A stretch of 64,000 nucleotides of DNA from Plasmopara viticola (GCA_001695595.3 MBPM02000082.1:248001-312000); one strand, 5' to 3'. Shown: positions 31,700 to 46,900, counted from the first letter of the stretch. The notes: generated from the sequence alone by a model not told the origin. Made by a program: numbers and translations.

Positions 31700-34600
31700 T
31701 TAATTGTATTTCTTGATATCGTTTACGCTAATTAAAGGAAATCGGTACTATAGGGTTGCCTGTAAGCTGTTGTTATACGGAGCCCCCACCCATGCTTTCT
31801 CGGCCTATGATTGGCTGTAACTGAAACACAAGCTTTAGTGTTATGTAGATCAAAAAAACTTTTTTTATTGCAGTTGGCAATGATTTGTGGACTAAAATGT
31901 ATAGCAAATATGTCAATGTGACGAAGAACTGGATGCCAGAGTCCCAGCGATCTCCACGGAGCGGCAACCATCTGTGTAGTACATATATCGTATTTACAAA
32001 CAGCCTTGTTGTTCATTCGCCAGTTGCTATGGCAAGAACAGGCGTCAAGTGCATCGACAGATGTAATTAAGTCGCCGACAAGCCAACGACATTATCGAGG
32101 TGTACAATAGTTCAACAAGACCTAATGAGACACAAGCAAAATGTATAAAATTAAAATTTTCCACTGGTGTTGCAAATGTGTCGACGCGTGACCTGGGATT
32201 GACACTCTAATATGTTCCACAAGATGACATATATCTGGCCATCCCCTTGTACACGCGGGGCCACCAACACTTTAGGAGACCCGCATCTTTGCCTACAATG
32301 AAATATCGTATATTGGCATTTGTCATATATTCTCGACGAGTTCATTCGTCAAACACTATCTTGACCTTAGCTATACTAACCAACTCATAATCTATTCAGT
32401 GTCCACAAGTGCATAGAGTTCACCAGGCATGTGTTACAAAGTCATATTTTGCGATGAATAATAGCCATTTTGTCGTTACTTGGGAGATGCGAACGCTGTC
32501 ATCAGGGGTGTATAATTTGAATCGCCACAAAAGGGACTAAGGTGAGAAAGTGCGATTAGGATCTTATCAGTGCGTGCTTCATGGTAGGTATGCGGTGGCA
32601 GTCATCGAAGGAAGCTTATATCAGGCTTCTGATTCGGCTTTTTGAACTAGAGAAATCATTTATGTAAGTGTTTTTCAACGCTTCCGTTAATGCCATTAGT
32701 TGTGCGCTATTGCAACTCGACAAGGACAGACACTATTCTGCCTCCAGTTAAGGTGGCTTGAATCGAAAGAATTTATGATGCTAATCCCCCAAGAACGTGA
32801 TCTGCATATCTACATCTGTACTTATACAAATAGCTGGCTAGGCCAAACCAATTCCTTCAATTGCTTTGGAAACGTGGCGTAGGCCAAGCCGTAGTGCCTT
32901 TGTTTTCCTTGAGTCTGCTTGGGATCCTAACTCATAGCCCCATAACGTCGCTCAACGTGGACTTTTTTTGGATTCCTAAAGCCGACTGATCTTCTACAGA
33001 GCCATCACGGAAAATAATATTACAATCTGTCGATCTGTTTTCTCACTGTGTCTGACGTTCCGATATTACCCGCTTGAGGGTATTTGATATTTAGTTGGTG
33101 GTCCTATGTTGCGCATATGCTACCCAAATCTAAAGTGCCTACCAAAGCGCCTTTATCAGCCGGTGCTGTCATAAAAGCTTTGTTGCCCGCCAGCGAGGAT
33201 TTCAATGACGTTATCATGTCTTCCATTTTCAAGAAGTTGGTACCTTGGATGACTTCGGTATTATTTCGGATGTATACATGCCTAGGCTTCCTTCAAAGAT
33301 GATATACGAACATCAAAGGTAAGGACATACCTAAGTTGAGCTCTGCTGAGCTTTGCCTCGCTGATCAAATCACGACTAGTGCTTTTCTAATCACGCCATA
33401 CTAAAATCAAAGCATGTATATCATGTGTAGGTCAACAAATACTTCGTGCTATTGAGAGACTCAGATTGGCAGGTCTATGTCAACATTAGGGACGTCAAGA
33501 GCAGTTTCTCCAGCCACCTAAACCGAAAGTGGCTTCTTTGTTATCAGCTAGAGCACCAATCAATTAATTGGGTTGGTGAAAGCAATTACTAGCGCACAGA
33601 ACTCCTCGACGCGCCAAACCATATCGAGACTTGAAATGTTTTCCCGGCGATCCACCGCTGCTGGAGCCTCCATTTTGGCGATTAAGTTTTTAAGAGCGAA
33701 GTTCAGGGTGTGTACAAAGCGACACACCCATCACAAAATCTTACGTCTTCCTTTGTATGATGCCTCGCTCCTACTCATAAACAGCATTTTCTGGCTTTGA
33801 AGGCACAGCTTCTGCCCGCAACCTCAAAAGCCCTTGAGCACGACAAAGTATCACTTCGTCGGTTTTCTTCTAGAAGGGCAATCCCACTGTTGGCAACAAG
33901 CTGGATCAGAGTCAGCGAATCCACCAACCACTTTTTCGCTCCAATGACAGAAGAACTGCTTTTACGGGCTCTAAGATAGAAGAACTGCTTGTCCGGCATA
34001 ACGGCATCACGGTTTTATATAAAAAGCGAGTCTTTCCATTGCTGTACCCCTCTTAATGAGTGATTTAAGTTGCCTTCTCTGTTAAATTCTGAATCACTGA
34101 GTGCGATGCGGACGCCAAATTCACCTTGACTTGTTAGTTAGCGACTCAGTAATGGCGGCTACCAACCTCCTCAGCTCATTAATGTATATATAAAGCTCAC
34201 GGCTACCTTTCTCACAGATATACAAGCGTAAGCGCTGGCAAACTCAAAATTTGTTTGAATATCAGCTGAAAGCTTATGTGCTTCCAGGCCATAAGTGTGT
34301 AGGTAAAATGATGCCAGCGTAACTTGATGGTAATTGCACACGTCATTTACCATAGAACGAGATAAGTAAACGGTCAATTACCATAAGATCGAATTCTTTT
34401 TTTGCACGCTTTCTATGTGCAAAAAGCGGTGTGTATTTCTTACACAAGGTGGCAACTGTAGACAATCCTTCGACGCAAGTTAATTGTTTACCCGAATTCT
34501 CGCAAAGTTTCCTTGATTAAAAGTACCACATTTCTAATCGTCGAGCGAGCGCTTCAGACATTTTGGAGAACTTGGCAACTTGTATAATTCCAAACAAGTG

Positions 34601-37600
34601 GCTGCTTAGCCGTATTTCTTGCCGCTAAGCAGCTGAATAGAGTCAAACTGCTCTCCATTTATGCCTGGAATTCAGGTAGCACAGGCGCAGATAACCTTTA
34701 CTGTGAAGTTCAAGCCAGGTGGAGCTCTGACTTTTTACCTTTGGAAAAAACTTTCTTTTATCGTTTGATAGAGTAGAGATGACAACTTAGACGGCCTTGA
34801 CCACAATTAATAATGCGCACGTACTGCTTACACTCTTTACGGTTTTAGAAAGGTTATGCGTCTTAGTCCAACCTATGATTCCGTATATACACTGAAAGCA
34901 ACTCTGTAATGTAGGCAAAAACGATTGCATCTTTTCCAATATTTTTCAGAACACCTCAGTATCCAGCTAAAAAGAACTCGGATGTGGTTTCTTTCGGCAT
35001 GAGATGCGGCCATTCTTCAAGTGCATTCTTTTAATGGAAAGTCAGCTTTAATTACAGAGACTTAAAGTGGCGACAAATTACCATTATCACTACATGTCGC
35101 CTTCGCTTGTGCTGTACGTCTTCCACCAACGCTTTGCTACCCGAAGTAATTGGAACAGCCGTTTGAGTGCTTTATGAGAAAGTGTTCTGCAGACTTCATA
35201 TAAATATACATCTTTTCTGTACCGCTTCTTTTCTATAGAACAATGGGCACGGAGATGCCACATTCAGGGACAATAAGCTTTCGATGGATGAGTTTGCACT
35301 TAGGAATGCGGCTCACACATCTATTAGCTACTAAATCTTCTTTGAAGATAGTAAGAACTTTGCAGTGGGGTCTCGGAAAATTTTTCTTCTACCAGTGCGG
35401 CAAGAAATACAAATAGTTCACCTACGTTTAAAATTCAATTTAGATACGAGAGAGGACACTTGTTTTTCTAAATAAAGGCGGCAAAGCATCGCCATATACA
35501 AAATTAATTGATATTTTTCAGATGAAACCATTTTACTGAATATTTGAAAGTCCTAGATAGGCAAAGCTCGTCATATAGCTTCCCATGACGGTCTCAGCAC
35601 ACCCAAAACGCTATGTGAAGAGTCTCAAGGGGTATCTCGATACTCGACTCCGAGTTTCTGAGGTGTTCCAGCTCTTTATATCTTCCTCAATCGGATCGAA
35701 TGAAAGCCGGCTATAAAATGCTGAGCACTAAACAACGTGCACCCGGAAATTTTGTCAAGCAACACGCCCTTTTTTGGACTGGGTAGCGCAGGTACCTTCG
35801 CGCTGCTATAGTCGCCATATTCCAATTGATTTAAACACAAAAAGTCGGCAAAAACTGGGCATATTTGATCCCAACCCAGTTTTCTTTAATTTTCGACAAA
35901 GAAGGAGGCTGATACAATCTTTTGCCGGCGCTCAGAATTTCTCAACATGCTGGTATTTAATTAAGACCCGCCAATCTCTTTCGTTACCTAAAACATTTAC
36001 GTGTATAACTTGCGGTCCACCTTCTGAAGAAGCGATTCTGTCAAATACTATACTCTTTCGAAGAGCAATTCAGTCATTTCGAGTCTGTGCTCTAAGAAAA
36101 AATGTGCAAGACGGGCCGCCCTCTGGAAATCCATCGATACAATCACGCCTCGTTTGGAGAGTGGCGTCCCAGTAATTAAGCCCACCAATTTTTTTTACTC
36201 ATAAGCACGTTAAAGAAGTTCACATATATCATTATTGTATGGATTGAAGCAAAAAGATTGACGACACTCGAATTTTGCTAGTACTAAGCTTGATCTTGAG
36301 TGCTCTTTCATGTTTTTCAGGAACACAAATATTCAGATCGCAAGTAGTTGTCAAGTATCAAAACAATCACTCTGGAACCTTAGGTAAAAGAGTGCGAACG
36401 CCACGCGCACTTGATAAATCGCCATCGAGGCCGTCTTGGTGGCCATTTCTATCTCATTCGTCTAAAGAATGAAGATTTGCTTTGGTTCAAATATACCTTA
36501 TAATTTACCGGGACATCAAACATTAACGCTGGGGCTACCTGATTTGATGCTACCAATATAGACTTTGATTCTAGATCATGACCAGCGTAAATTTTTCCTG
36601 CGCCGGTTCGTCAGGATGGGCGTGAACTGACACATTTTCATGAACAAGATAATTTTGTTCGGTAGCCCTATACTATCTGACTGCAAGAAGATAGCCCGCT
36701 CGTTCTCGTCCTCAACGACGCATAATCAATGAACAGCTCAAAGCGTTGCAATCAACGCCGAGCGGCTTTGCTTAGCTCGGCAAAGCCAGTGCTAGTGCTG
36801 ACTCAAAATTTTCTTTGATCTTTTCTCAAGCTTGCTGGAATAAGTTTTCCGGCACCACTTCATTTTTGAAAAGATCGGATAAAGATTGGGAATGTGATTA
36901 CATATAGGCTGCAACAACTTTCCCTTTTATAATAGTCAAACGGATGACTGACGTGGCATAGAAAAACTCCTCGGTCGCAAAGACACATCCATCAATGTCG
37001 TTGTAAAGCCGAATGGTCTTCATGGCATAAGAAATACATCCAATCGGCATGCAAAGACCACACATCATCAACACAATAGCGATGAATAGATACATCATTG
37101 AAGTGCGTTCTTGCAAGCGTCTTTGCGGTCGAAGTTGTGACCAAGTTGCTGAGACGATAAGACCTTCGTTTGACTTCAATATCCACTCCAATAGCATTAG
37201 ACCAGGCGTACAAGCTTTGGATGCCTCCCCATCTGATTTAATTGGTAGCCATCTGCCTAATCTCGAGTACTATGCAACGTGCACCCGGACATATTTTCAA
37301 GCAACACGTCCTTCCTTGAAATGAATGCTGAACATAAACCTTTACACAGTTCAGTGTGTTATATGCATTTATATTTTTTTAAGCAAAGCAAGCATCACAT
37401 TGCAATGGAGACAGTGCCCACTGTGTCTGATCCAAGGTCGAATTTCAGTCCAACTCCGATATACGGTGGGGCATTGATGGTAAATTACACGTGGGCATTT
37501 ATTTAATAAGTGAAATGAATCGTTAAAATACTTTAAATATTGGGTAAAGGCTAGGAGTAGGCTGACAATAAGGCTGACTAAGGCTAACCTAACGACAGGT

Positions 37601-40600
37601 GTGGTTTCCCACCTGAGACATATTTTACTTATGAATTAGCCAAGACATTGTTAGCTACGAGTGCTTTCAGTTTATTTATTATGACATCGCTGATAGCATC
37701 TCCGGTTATTGCGAATGAGCGTCGGTAAGCACATTGTTATTGTGGACGGCGTCTATCTGTCAATCCGGATTTTTTTTGTGATATCCAGTGCTTGATTTCG
37801 TGTCGGATCTCGATTATCTTCAAGCAAAGATATAATAACCGCTTTCGGAAATTTGATAGACGCCATTGTTGGCGCACCTGTGAAGTTATGTTACACACAT
37901 TCGAAACGCTATCTCAAGTGTCGTCCACTGTCATTCCACAATCAGCCCTGCCAGCAAAACATCATCACTCGCTAAGGAAGGTTGTATAAATGCCATATTT
38001 CGGTTCCTTCAATTTTATAGTTTCTAGAGCCAGGCTGTCCTGGCTATCTATAATAGGCAATGCACGTACAGCAGGGAAACATATCTCACCATCACCCTTT
38101 TTTACAGTTTGAGCTGCAACTATCTATAGACTTACCACCCCTACCGATCATAAACTTGTGTCCTTATAGCCACGATATGCCCAGAATCAATTCAAGCTTG
38201 TCATAAACAAGAAATGACTTTGTGCTATCCAAATTTTCAAATTTCGCAGCCAATACTATTCTGGCCCTAGGGACACCTGGAGCATTTTTATTGGCTAGTC
38301 TAGCTGAATTTTTTCAATTGATCGTTGGAGCATTAGACTGTATATTTTGGCCGACGCAGTTGCTCCACAGCGCGCAAAGTTTCTCAACACGCCAGAGGCT
38401 ACCCAGATTTAAAGCTTCTTTCATAACCTTATGCACATACATGCACAACAAGCGGTTCACTGCTACTCCTAATTTTTCCATCGTTTTAGGGGCTCAAATC
38501 TTTTGTTGTGTACTAATCACACAATTATTATATGATTGGTGGGGTGCCCTCATCCTTCTAATGACCAGCAACATCCTCGGGCGAGACAAAAGTCAGATTC
38601 GTCAATCCCGTTAAAATTAAGCACGGATCTTGTGCTTTTGTTTGCCACAACCAAAGCGGGGGATGTAATTTTTCTTGGCAACACCATGTTCCATAAGGAA
38701 TGAGCCTAGGTCATTAAGCTCACAAATATAAAGTAAATGAGGGCCTGTAGGACGAGGACTGCCCATCCACCGCATCCAAGGGGAGCAAGCTTGCTGTGAC
38801 TGTAGCTCTCCTAATAAGTAGTGTTCATTGCATCTTCCATCATCGTCGTCTGCACTCTTACAAGCTAAGTGCAAAGTGACCCTATAATTAGGCCGTCTAC
38901 AAACACATTTTTTTTCACCTCGTCATTCCACTAAAAAAGGTCGTCGACTTACTTACTTCGTGAATACGTTTATGAGGCTCTTACCTTTTTCGCTTACAGG
39001 TAGATGAGAGGTTAGTAATGACAAAACACAGAGTTTGTTGGCAGAAATAATGCTAGCACCTATTACTCTATGTATCCCCAGAACACAAAGCGCTCAGGTG
39101 AAATGATTTTATGGGTGAGTGCCTTTCCTTTGTCCCGGCCTATTAAATAATGGAGTGTACACAATGAAACGTAATCGAAGACAGAGTTTCGATGGCATCC
39201 ATCGAATTAAACCAGAAGCAAAGATAAAGGTCAGCTTCACTAGAAAGTCAATTTGGCTAAATTAGCCGGAGTCGCTGCTTTAAGCGACAGACACTTAATG
39301 AACAATACACCTCTAAGACGATCAGTTAGGCCGATGTATATCCTTTTTCGCAATTTTTACTACATACTGGCCAAATTTGGCCGATTATGTGAAAAACGTG
39401 TTCGATCTGCAAAAGACCCACCCGCAGCCAACACATCGATTTCTTCACAAGTCCTGCCGGTATTGATAACTTTTGGAATATTATAAGTCTCAGATCTGTC
39501 TCTGGCTTACTGGGAGTAGATGGCAACGACATTTGTAAGCTGCACAAGGATGATGGCGTATTCGGTACCTTTTCGGCTAGTGTAATTAGAAAAATCCGCA
39601 GGATTGTTTAGAGACACGACTTTTCAATACTATGGTCGGTCAAACACGATGGTACCCGTTAAGATCCTGCAGTTTACCACTGCGATTTAATGATGATGAA
39701 AACTCTCTTGCTACAAATTACTGAATGGTGAGTCAGATTGGCTTACCTGCCAAAAGACCCGCTCGGGCAAGGAGTGCGATAAATGAAACTTTAATTACTC
39801 CACGACGGGGAGCGCATGCTTACCATTCGCTCTCCTCTGGTGGCTTACAGTGCGCTGATTCTAATTTAAGTATTTTGTCCCGCATCTTGTGGTTCGCGAC
39901 CTATCTCAATCTAGAAGCATGATTTTGTATTGTCCACTTTGTGCCCACATTTGTAAGCCTTTTTATATACAGGAATTTTTTTTTAATTTTGAAGTCTATC
40001 AAATCCGCGTGCGTTCTCTTTCGCTCTATGAAGACACCTTACCTGATAAGAAAGCCTTCGTGAATGTGCGTTGGGCTCGTTAAATTGTCCATGGTACTGA
40101 TTTTCTCGTGGCGAAAGTACCCATGCTGAAGTAAATTTAAAAGATTATATTGGTGACAGAGTTATGTAAATTCGGTAGCGAATTCAATGTTATTAGATGC
40201 GTACGATTTATATTAAATAAGCTAACTTTACTGTAAATTGTGAAAGTCTCTTGTACTCTTAATTTACTTATTAATGGTACAGGAGGCGTGTAGGATGTCA
40301 AATTCTTTTGGCGATCAATTTTTATCCGACCTTTGATCGACTTGTGCAACAAAATTCCAAAAAAAGGCGGATTTGTTTGGTAACTTTAAATGCTTTTTCA
40401 TCCTTTAAATATGCATCAAAGTCAAGTATATCCGGCAAATTGTGTATACATTCTGGTATTCTTCAAAATGCCACGGTATACAGGCCGGTGTAGAATTTCT
40501 TTTTTGCACCTGAAGATATTATATCTCTGAGAGTTTTCATTAGGGCAAGCCAGCTTTTACCACAAAACATCGGCTTTACCATTGGCTTGCTACATATTTT

Positions 40601-42760
40601 CAAGGAGACTTGGATTACAAGCAACAAAAAGGGGTTAAGCATTTTTCCTCGCGCTTTATATTTTCATCAAAAGTCGGATTACTCATACCAATGGCCAGAA
40701 GGCAGCAGAGAAGGCGACCCATCAGCTATGTCATTTTTCAGTACCAAGCCAACGCCGGCAGAGGCTGCTTTAGTTTCCAAGGATGAAACTGCACAAAAGT
40801 TAGTCTACACGCCTCTGAAGCACCTGTAAAGGCTGAGCCTGAAGATGAGCGACGGGCTTACGGTGTTTGCCCACCAGAGCTGCAAAATAAGGAAAATTCT
40901 GGATGAGCCTCTCGTTCAACCAAAGTGAGAAATACACAAAGCGTTCTCTTTCGCTCGGTGATCGGCAGAGGACTTGACCTTTGAACGATGAATATGGCAA
41001 AAACTTACCAGGCTTTCATTCGCTTGGGTCGCGAAGAATCTTTGATTAGAAACGATGTCAAAAACGTATTTACCCGATGGTACGCCCCTTAAGACGGTAG
41101 TCTTCGCGTCAGACTCACAAGCTTTGCGAAAGATTTGACCAAAAATGACAGAGAACGTTATGCTTTTCAAAAAAAAGTTTGCCCTGCGACCCCCTCGTCT
41201 TTAAGTCACTGGTATTGGTACTAGAAGAAAGAGGATAAAGCATCCTATGTGAAGTCTTAGCGACCAAAGTCACTTACGCTGTGGACGAGGGACTATATGA
41301 CTTTCCCACCGCATGGAACGACCTAACTCACCATCTCGTGAGTGTTCGCCCGTTCTCTGGTGGGTTCGACGACAAAAAAACTTGTGGATGGAAGTTTTTA
41401 GACCAGTACAGGCCATGGCGCCAAGCAGTACACTTGTCTCATTCACGTGAAATTTCACAAACGTCAATTCGTTCAGAGATAATTCTTGCGCTTATGCCAG
41501 TCGGTTGAGCACCACAGTTGATCCCGCTAAAAATATTACTTGGCGTCAGAAGAAGTCAACAGACAAGTGTCCTCTGCAACCGGTATGGGGATGTCCTCCT
41601 AGCACAGTCACATCACGATTTGATTTATAAATCGATACTGGAATAGAGTAAATCTTCAGGGTATTACATTCGCAAACCTGACCGCCTCAAATATATTTGT
41701 TTACATCCGTAAGCATTAATCAATTTTCTCTCTGGTGGGTCAGAGACAGCAAACCTCGAAGATGTGCCGGCTTTGCCATTATGCCATGAAAGGTGCTGGG
41801 AATATAAGTCGTGAGTGCTGGTATAAAGTCTTTCCTACCATCCCCCAATGCATGACCAAAAGGCCGCGGCTCGCACACAAAGAAACCATTGCTTTTTGTC
41901 AATATTGTAATGGTCTTTAGGATGTTGTGTCATAGCCACTAGTATGGTTCCCTTTGATTGTGTGCAGCGGTATACCCCCGTCATTTCACAAAAGTATTAT
42001 ATGGAATCGGGACTGCTTCCGCTCTAAGCAATTTGAATAAAAACGCCACAAATTTTGACAACCAAAGTGCAGCGGTGAAGAGCACTCCTTCCACGGCCTT
42101 GCAATCCTTTACAAGGAGCAGTATCTTCTGCTTGACCGCGTGTATGCGCTTGAAATTTGGCCTGTCGGTCAAAAGGCGGCATCTTTGGGGTGACCTGGAC
42201 CTTTAGGGATTTTGGGGAGAGCTCGGAAGCCTTAGGCTATGTGGCTCAAGAGCTTTCGGACCGACTTTGCGCGTCTCGACGCGATGATTTCAACGTGCTA
42301 AAGAACGTCGTTTCTCTTCGAAGTAAGTCACGTCTCGACCGGTCGCTCAATGTGCACAGCCTTATGTGTATTTGGCCTCTCGAATTTAAGGGTACGAGCT
42401 GTCTTATGTGGTGTTATTTGCCACCGTATGGTCACCCATACTTCTTTTCGCGCACGAAGTCAATGCTTTGATGAGGAGTTGAAGGTATCTCATGATTCAC
42501 GCGACTTTGAGGATTAGGATTTCTCGTAATACACCCTTTATATAAATGTTTGATGCGTCAATTTTTTTTATGGAAAATCGATGGTGTACGCTGATACACG
42601 CCTAATAGATTTGTAATGAGTGGATGCATTCGCAGTCCAACATCTTGCAAATGCAAACCCTTTGTCACAAGTACCTCTACTATGTTTCGTAGACTAAGGT
42701 GCTTGCAAAAACGACAGCATATGTACAAAAATCAGCAAAACGCCACGTCAAGGTTTCGTC
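31700..42760. other. Eleven kilobases of AT-rich sequence without a supportable gene
   Basis: Many short open frames occur, the longest 133 codons (35774-36175) and 130 codons (38222-38614), but none has a recognisable domain or convincing coding character. Some short phrases recur at low similarity, such as a 'TCTCAACACGCC' neighbourhood at about 33600, 35940 and 38380, which hints at an old dispersed repeat. A perfect 10-bp inverted repeat, GCTGCTTAGC, lies at 34601-34610/34624-34633. No terminal repeats or target duplications were found. Confidence 0.45.
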
Positions 42761-42769
42761 GCTCGCGTA

Positions 42770-43199
42770 ATTGTGCGTTTGTGGGCATGTAAGCTACAAT
42801 GCAATTGTCATAAATATCAGTACAAATCCAAGCTCTTTCGATTTCAAATGTTACATCATATTGGCAGGCTTACACAAAATTCTGATTCCAAAGTCTGTAC
42901 ATTATCGGACCCACCAAATTCTGAGTATGTTTGATCGCCGTGGCCTGTTATGCGCACTTGCAGCGTTGATTAACATTTGAGATGCAAATGGACATCACAG
43001 ATAGAATTTTTATACCAAAGTGATGTATGAATCATTCAAGTACAATAGTTGAAGCCCTTCACGTGCCCTCCGCCTTCCAGCTAACAAATACAAGAATGGG
43101 GTTCTAATGCACCACTAAGTAATCAAAACTAACATGTTTACAGCCTGAAAATCAGCAATTTTTAGATTTTGCCTATGCAACGGTTGTTAGTGCCATTAG
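42770..43199 (+). other. Decayed polygalacturonase upstream region
   Basis: TTTGATCGCCGTGGCCTG near 42930 resembles the TAGATCGTTGTGGCCTG stretch in the leader of the live inverted pair, and GGGCATGTAAGCTACAATG near 42784 is a faint version of the shared upstream element. Together they place the 5' flank of the relic at 43200. Confidence 0.45.
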
Positions 43200-43970
43200 A
43201 TGATGTCTGCATTCATAGAAGCACAAACAGGATGGTAGCGATATCTCGTCGTGCAGTACGATAACTGTCAATTTGCCGACTCTGCTATCTGGTATTATGC
43301 TGAGCCTAAGCGCGGTCGTTGACGGCACCGTCATTAAAAATATCAGTACAACGTTTTGCATAGGTCCATTTGTGAGGATTGGAGGTTCGTGCACTTTTGG
43401 TTATTAAGGGGCTTGATTTTGGAACAGGGTTTCGGTATTTCACGCTTTCATTTATAAGCTACAAAGTGCAACAAGTCATATCGTATTCAGCTTCATCTTG
43501 CACATGCCGTGCCATACCTTCAGTATGGTGACAAGAAAATACACGGTATTGTGATTGACTCAAAGGCTGGCAAAGGTTAAGTAAAGTATTTGACCCAACG
43601 AAGCGCGTCTTTTGTATTCCATAAATACGACGATGATTTTTTCAATGCAAATTACTCCAAATACTGTTTGCAGCAACAATTACTGCCGCAATAGTCACGT
43701 ATGTCGATCGGCTCAATTGGCTTAGAGTATCGAATACAATGATGGGTATACGATTCAAGACACAATGAGGAGCAAGATAAATTGCATCGACAAGATTACC
43801 ATCGATTTGATCGCGAATGTACTAACAGCAAGGTCACAACCGCTGACAACGCCACTAATATGCACTCGGGCTACAGCACGACCAGCGTACGCTACTTGGG
43901 CTCACCGACTAGTCTTGTGATCATCAAGGATATCAAATTCAGATCTTACGGGTAGTGTTTCAAATGTGTT
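43200..43970 (+). pseudogene. Nearly full-length polygalacturonase (GH28) pseudogene
   Basis: Plus-strand sequence follows the live polygalacturonases from the ISSCSTITV segment to the last beta-helix turns. Recognisable pieces are GATATCTCGTCGTGCAGTAC, TACAAAGTGCAAC (KLQSA), CATGCCGTGCCATACCTTCA (MPCHTFS), the CAACAATTACTGCCGCAATAG region (NNYC), CGATCGGCTCAATTGG (SIGSIG) and TCACCGACTAGTCTTGTGATC (SPTSLVI). Many frameshifts and stops are present and the central DD motif is no longer readable. It is more decayed than the live genes differ from one another, so it was inactivated long ago. Confidence 0.8.
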
Positions 43971-46900
43971 TGGAAAAGGCGCCTATACCTAGTGCTCTCA
44001 ATGATATAATTGTCTCAAGCTCATAGAGGATTGCATACTATACAAAATTTTACATAAAAGTTTTATCTACCATATAAAAATTCTCGATGAGCACTCAATC
44101 AAATTAAAAATTTGGACACCAAGTGGACAAATATAAGAGCATACCTGCATAATTAGAGACTGTGAAAACTATCGCAAGTTTAGCCACGATTGAATGGGAA
44201 GATACTTTGACCTTATATAGGCACTGCAGTTCCTTGATTTTCGTTAATTTTGTTTTTTGTGACCTAACTTTTGACAATTCACAAAAAATATATCGCAAGA
44301 GTTGATTAGCCTTTTGGAAATGGAACTTACGCGCCAAATACAAACCAATCAAACTCACGTCAAGTCATTAGCACGGCTAGAAGCCGTAATGTGGGCTAAG
44401 TCCGTTAGAAAAGCAGAACTGATTCCAATTTGAAAGTCCTTTGTTCGATATTCCATCGCAGCTACAGAATCCGCCCATGACAGCGATTGCGGTTGCGTCG
44501 CTATAAGTAGGCAATCGGTCTGCTCTCTTTTAAAAAGATTCATCTTTAGTCGTCACTTTGAGCGTAAAGGACGTGAAGTACGATAAACTTCTAAGGGCAC
44601 ATGGTACTCTGTTAAGTGATTAATGAGGCCAATATATTTTATTTATGTCCACTGACAAAAAATGACTACGTGCTGCCGAATGTCCAAAATTTTCAGACAG
44701 ATCTTTTTTACGTGCTCAAAAGCCAAAGACTCGACAACTGATAGTGCCACTTGCAACGCTGAAGCTGTTTGATCCTTGTCGAACTCGCAAGGCGTCGATA
44801 AGCGTTGGAATGAAATTGCTGAAACGTGTCGGGTTGACGCCCGAGACCCAACGTTAATTTGAGATTCAAAATGTAATTTAAAAAGACGCACGGAAACAAT
44901 CAATTCTAATGATTGTTACCGACGTTACCTTTATCGTTAACTCCATTCTGTCCATGCATCGATGGCTACAATCGATCCATGGCTACAGCACGTGCCGCGA
45001 TCACCTATCCGATGGTTTCTCAAATATTGACTCAGCAGTGCTGTGGCTTTTTGCAACCCACAAGACCGCTCTCACCTTAAGCTCGCTATTGCACTGTCAA
45101 AGGTCATTACTGCAAATACACGTTCGAGACTTTTCCGCGTTCCTTCGACGAGCTGAAGCGGCACTTTTTGTCCGTTTACGCTTTTGAACCGAGATGCGAC
45201 GTATCGTTTCAAAATGTGGTTTCGACGCACCCACGCTACTTCGTCGTTGCCTGCCAGGGCTCTCATCTGCATGAAAACACGCCACACGAATCATTTTGCT
45301 CAACTTAAGGCATGTTTAGACACTTCAAATATCTGTCGATCTGCATCTGACCTCTTCACCTTGCTGTTTTCATAAGCACTGGTCAACCTTTGCTGGCAAT
45401 TGTCTACCATCTTGCGATTTCACGACGCGACAAAGCTTAAAAGCAGATTTGGTAAAGGATTCTCGTATACAGCCCCCAATTTAATGTTACTTCGACTTGA
45501 TTTATGGCATGGCCAAAGAAGCACAAACTCTGGATCAATTAGTTGAGTAAGACCGAATCCCAATTTTGTGCAGCAGGGCTTGTATAAGTATTACTTTCAC
45601 CCCTTTTGTGCGTACGCTTTCTTTTAAGGAAGCCCAGGCAGGTGTATACCCGAAGATTAATAGAAGAATCTGGCATGTCTTTCAACTTCAAAGGAACGAC
45701 GTCTATAACACCTGCCTTAAAAGTCAGCCCAGTCTTGCTTAAAGCCCCGACTACCGACGACGGTGTAAAAAGCTTTCCAAAAGTGAGATTTTAGTCCCAC
45801 AGGTGGGTAATATGGCGCCACCGACAGCATCTACAAGCAGGATACACGGAATCGTAAATAACGAGCTCCCACAAGAGCGGACACAAGGAGAACTTGAGCA
45901 TGCAATAAAAAATGATTTTTATGTGTTACAAACGACCATAAGAATAACTAATACTTAGCATTAATTAACACCTCGTTGTCTCACGGCTGGTGTACTCCAC
46001 TTAGAACCCATTACACACAAATATGAGATTAGCAATCAGAAGCTATAGAGGTTCTGGTTAGAAGTCGACAACATCTCAGGAGCGCCACTCCTGAGATCAA
46101 ATTCTCTCCAGAGAAAAGAAATGAAGCCATAATTTTAGCCGAGAATGTCTTGCATCAGCCTCTATGTCTTGCATCAGCTTAAGAGAAAGGATATGTTACA
46201 CCTGGGCTTAAAATATGTATTAGAGTGGAAGAATTCGGTACATAGAAGTAATACGTTGAGAACCTTTATCAAAACACCGACCAAAAGAAGTAGTTAAGAA
46301 CAGAAACAACTTCTTTCTGGACATAAGAACGTGTTGCTCTACAGCATGGGAATTTGCTGTTCAGTGCACAAAATTTGGCATCAATTTCGAACAAATCGTA
46401 ACACAGCAATTAATCATTCACCCTTTTAAACGGTACCTAGCAATACTATGACGTCGGTAGAAAACACTTTTGAGCGCTCTCTTCTGTATTTGTCTTTAAA
46501 TCTTTTATCTATTTGCTGGTCGGATGTAATCACATTACTTGTCTCGCTTACCAAGCTCAGTCGACACCTCAAAATGTCCGTAAAACGTTTTTGGGAGAGA
46601 ACTATTCCCTCACTTTAATTTGGGGTAAAGACGCTGACCAAGCCTCTTCCCCATTTATGGTATACTACATTTGTCGGACTAGCATTTTGCACAGCTCGGT
46701 AGAACATATTCTAGTGGACCTGGCGAGGGGGTTGCATTTGCAGTATCCCTGCTACAAAGCAGTAATCACCACGGTACTTGATTTCTTCGAGTAAGAAGCT
46801 AGGCTGTAGGGCTGAGGTAGGAAATACCACCTGGTATGGATTATGGGGTCTGAAATGGTAGATTAAACTAAATCCGTTAAAGGGATGAGAAATCAGAACC

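Noticed and set aside
38222..38614. 130-codon plus-strand frame with hydrophobic stretches
   Set aside because: Hydrophobicity follows from AT-rich composition; no family features, and its TCTCAACACGCC phrase recurs elsewhere as a likely repeat.
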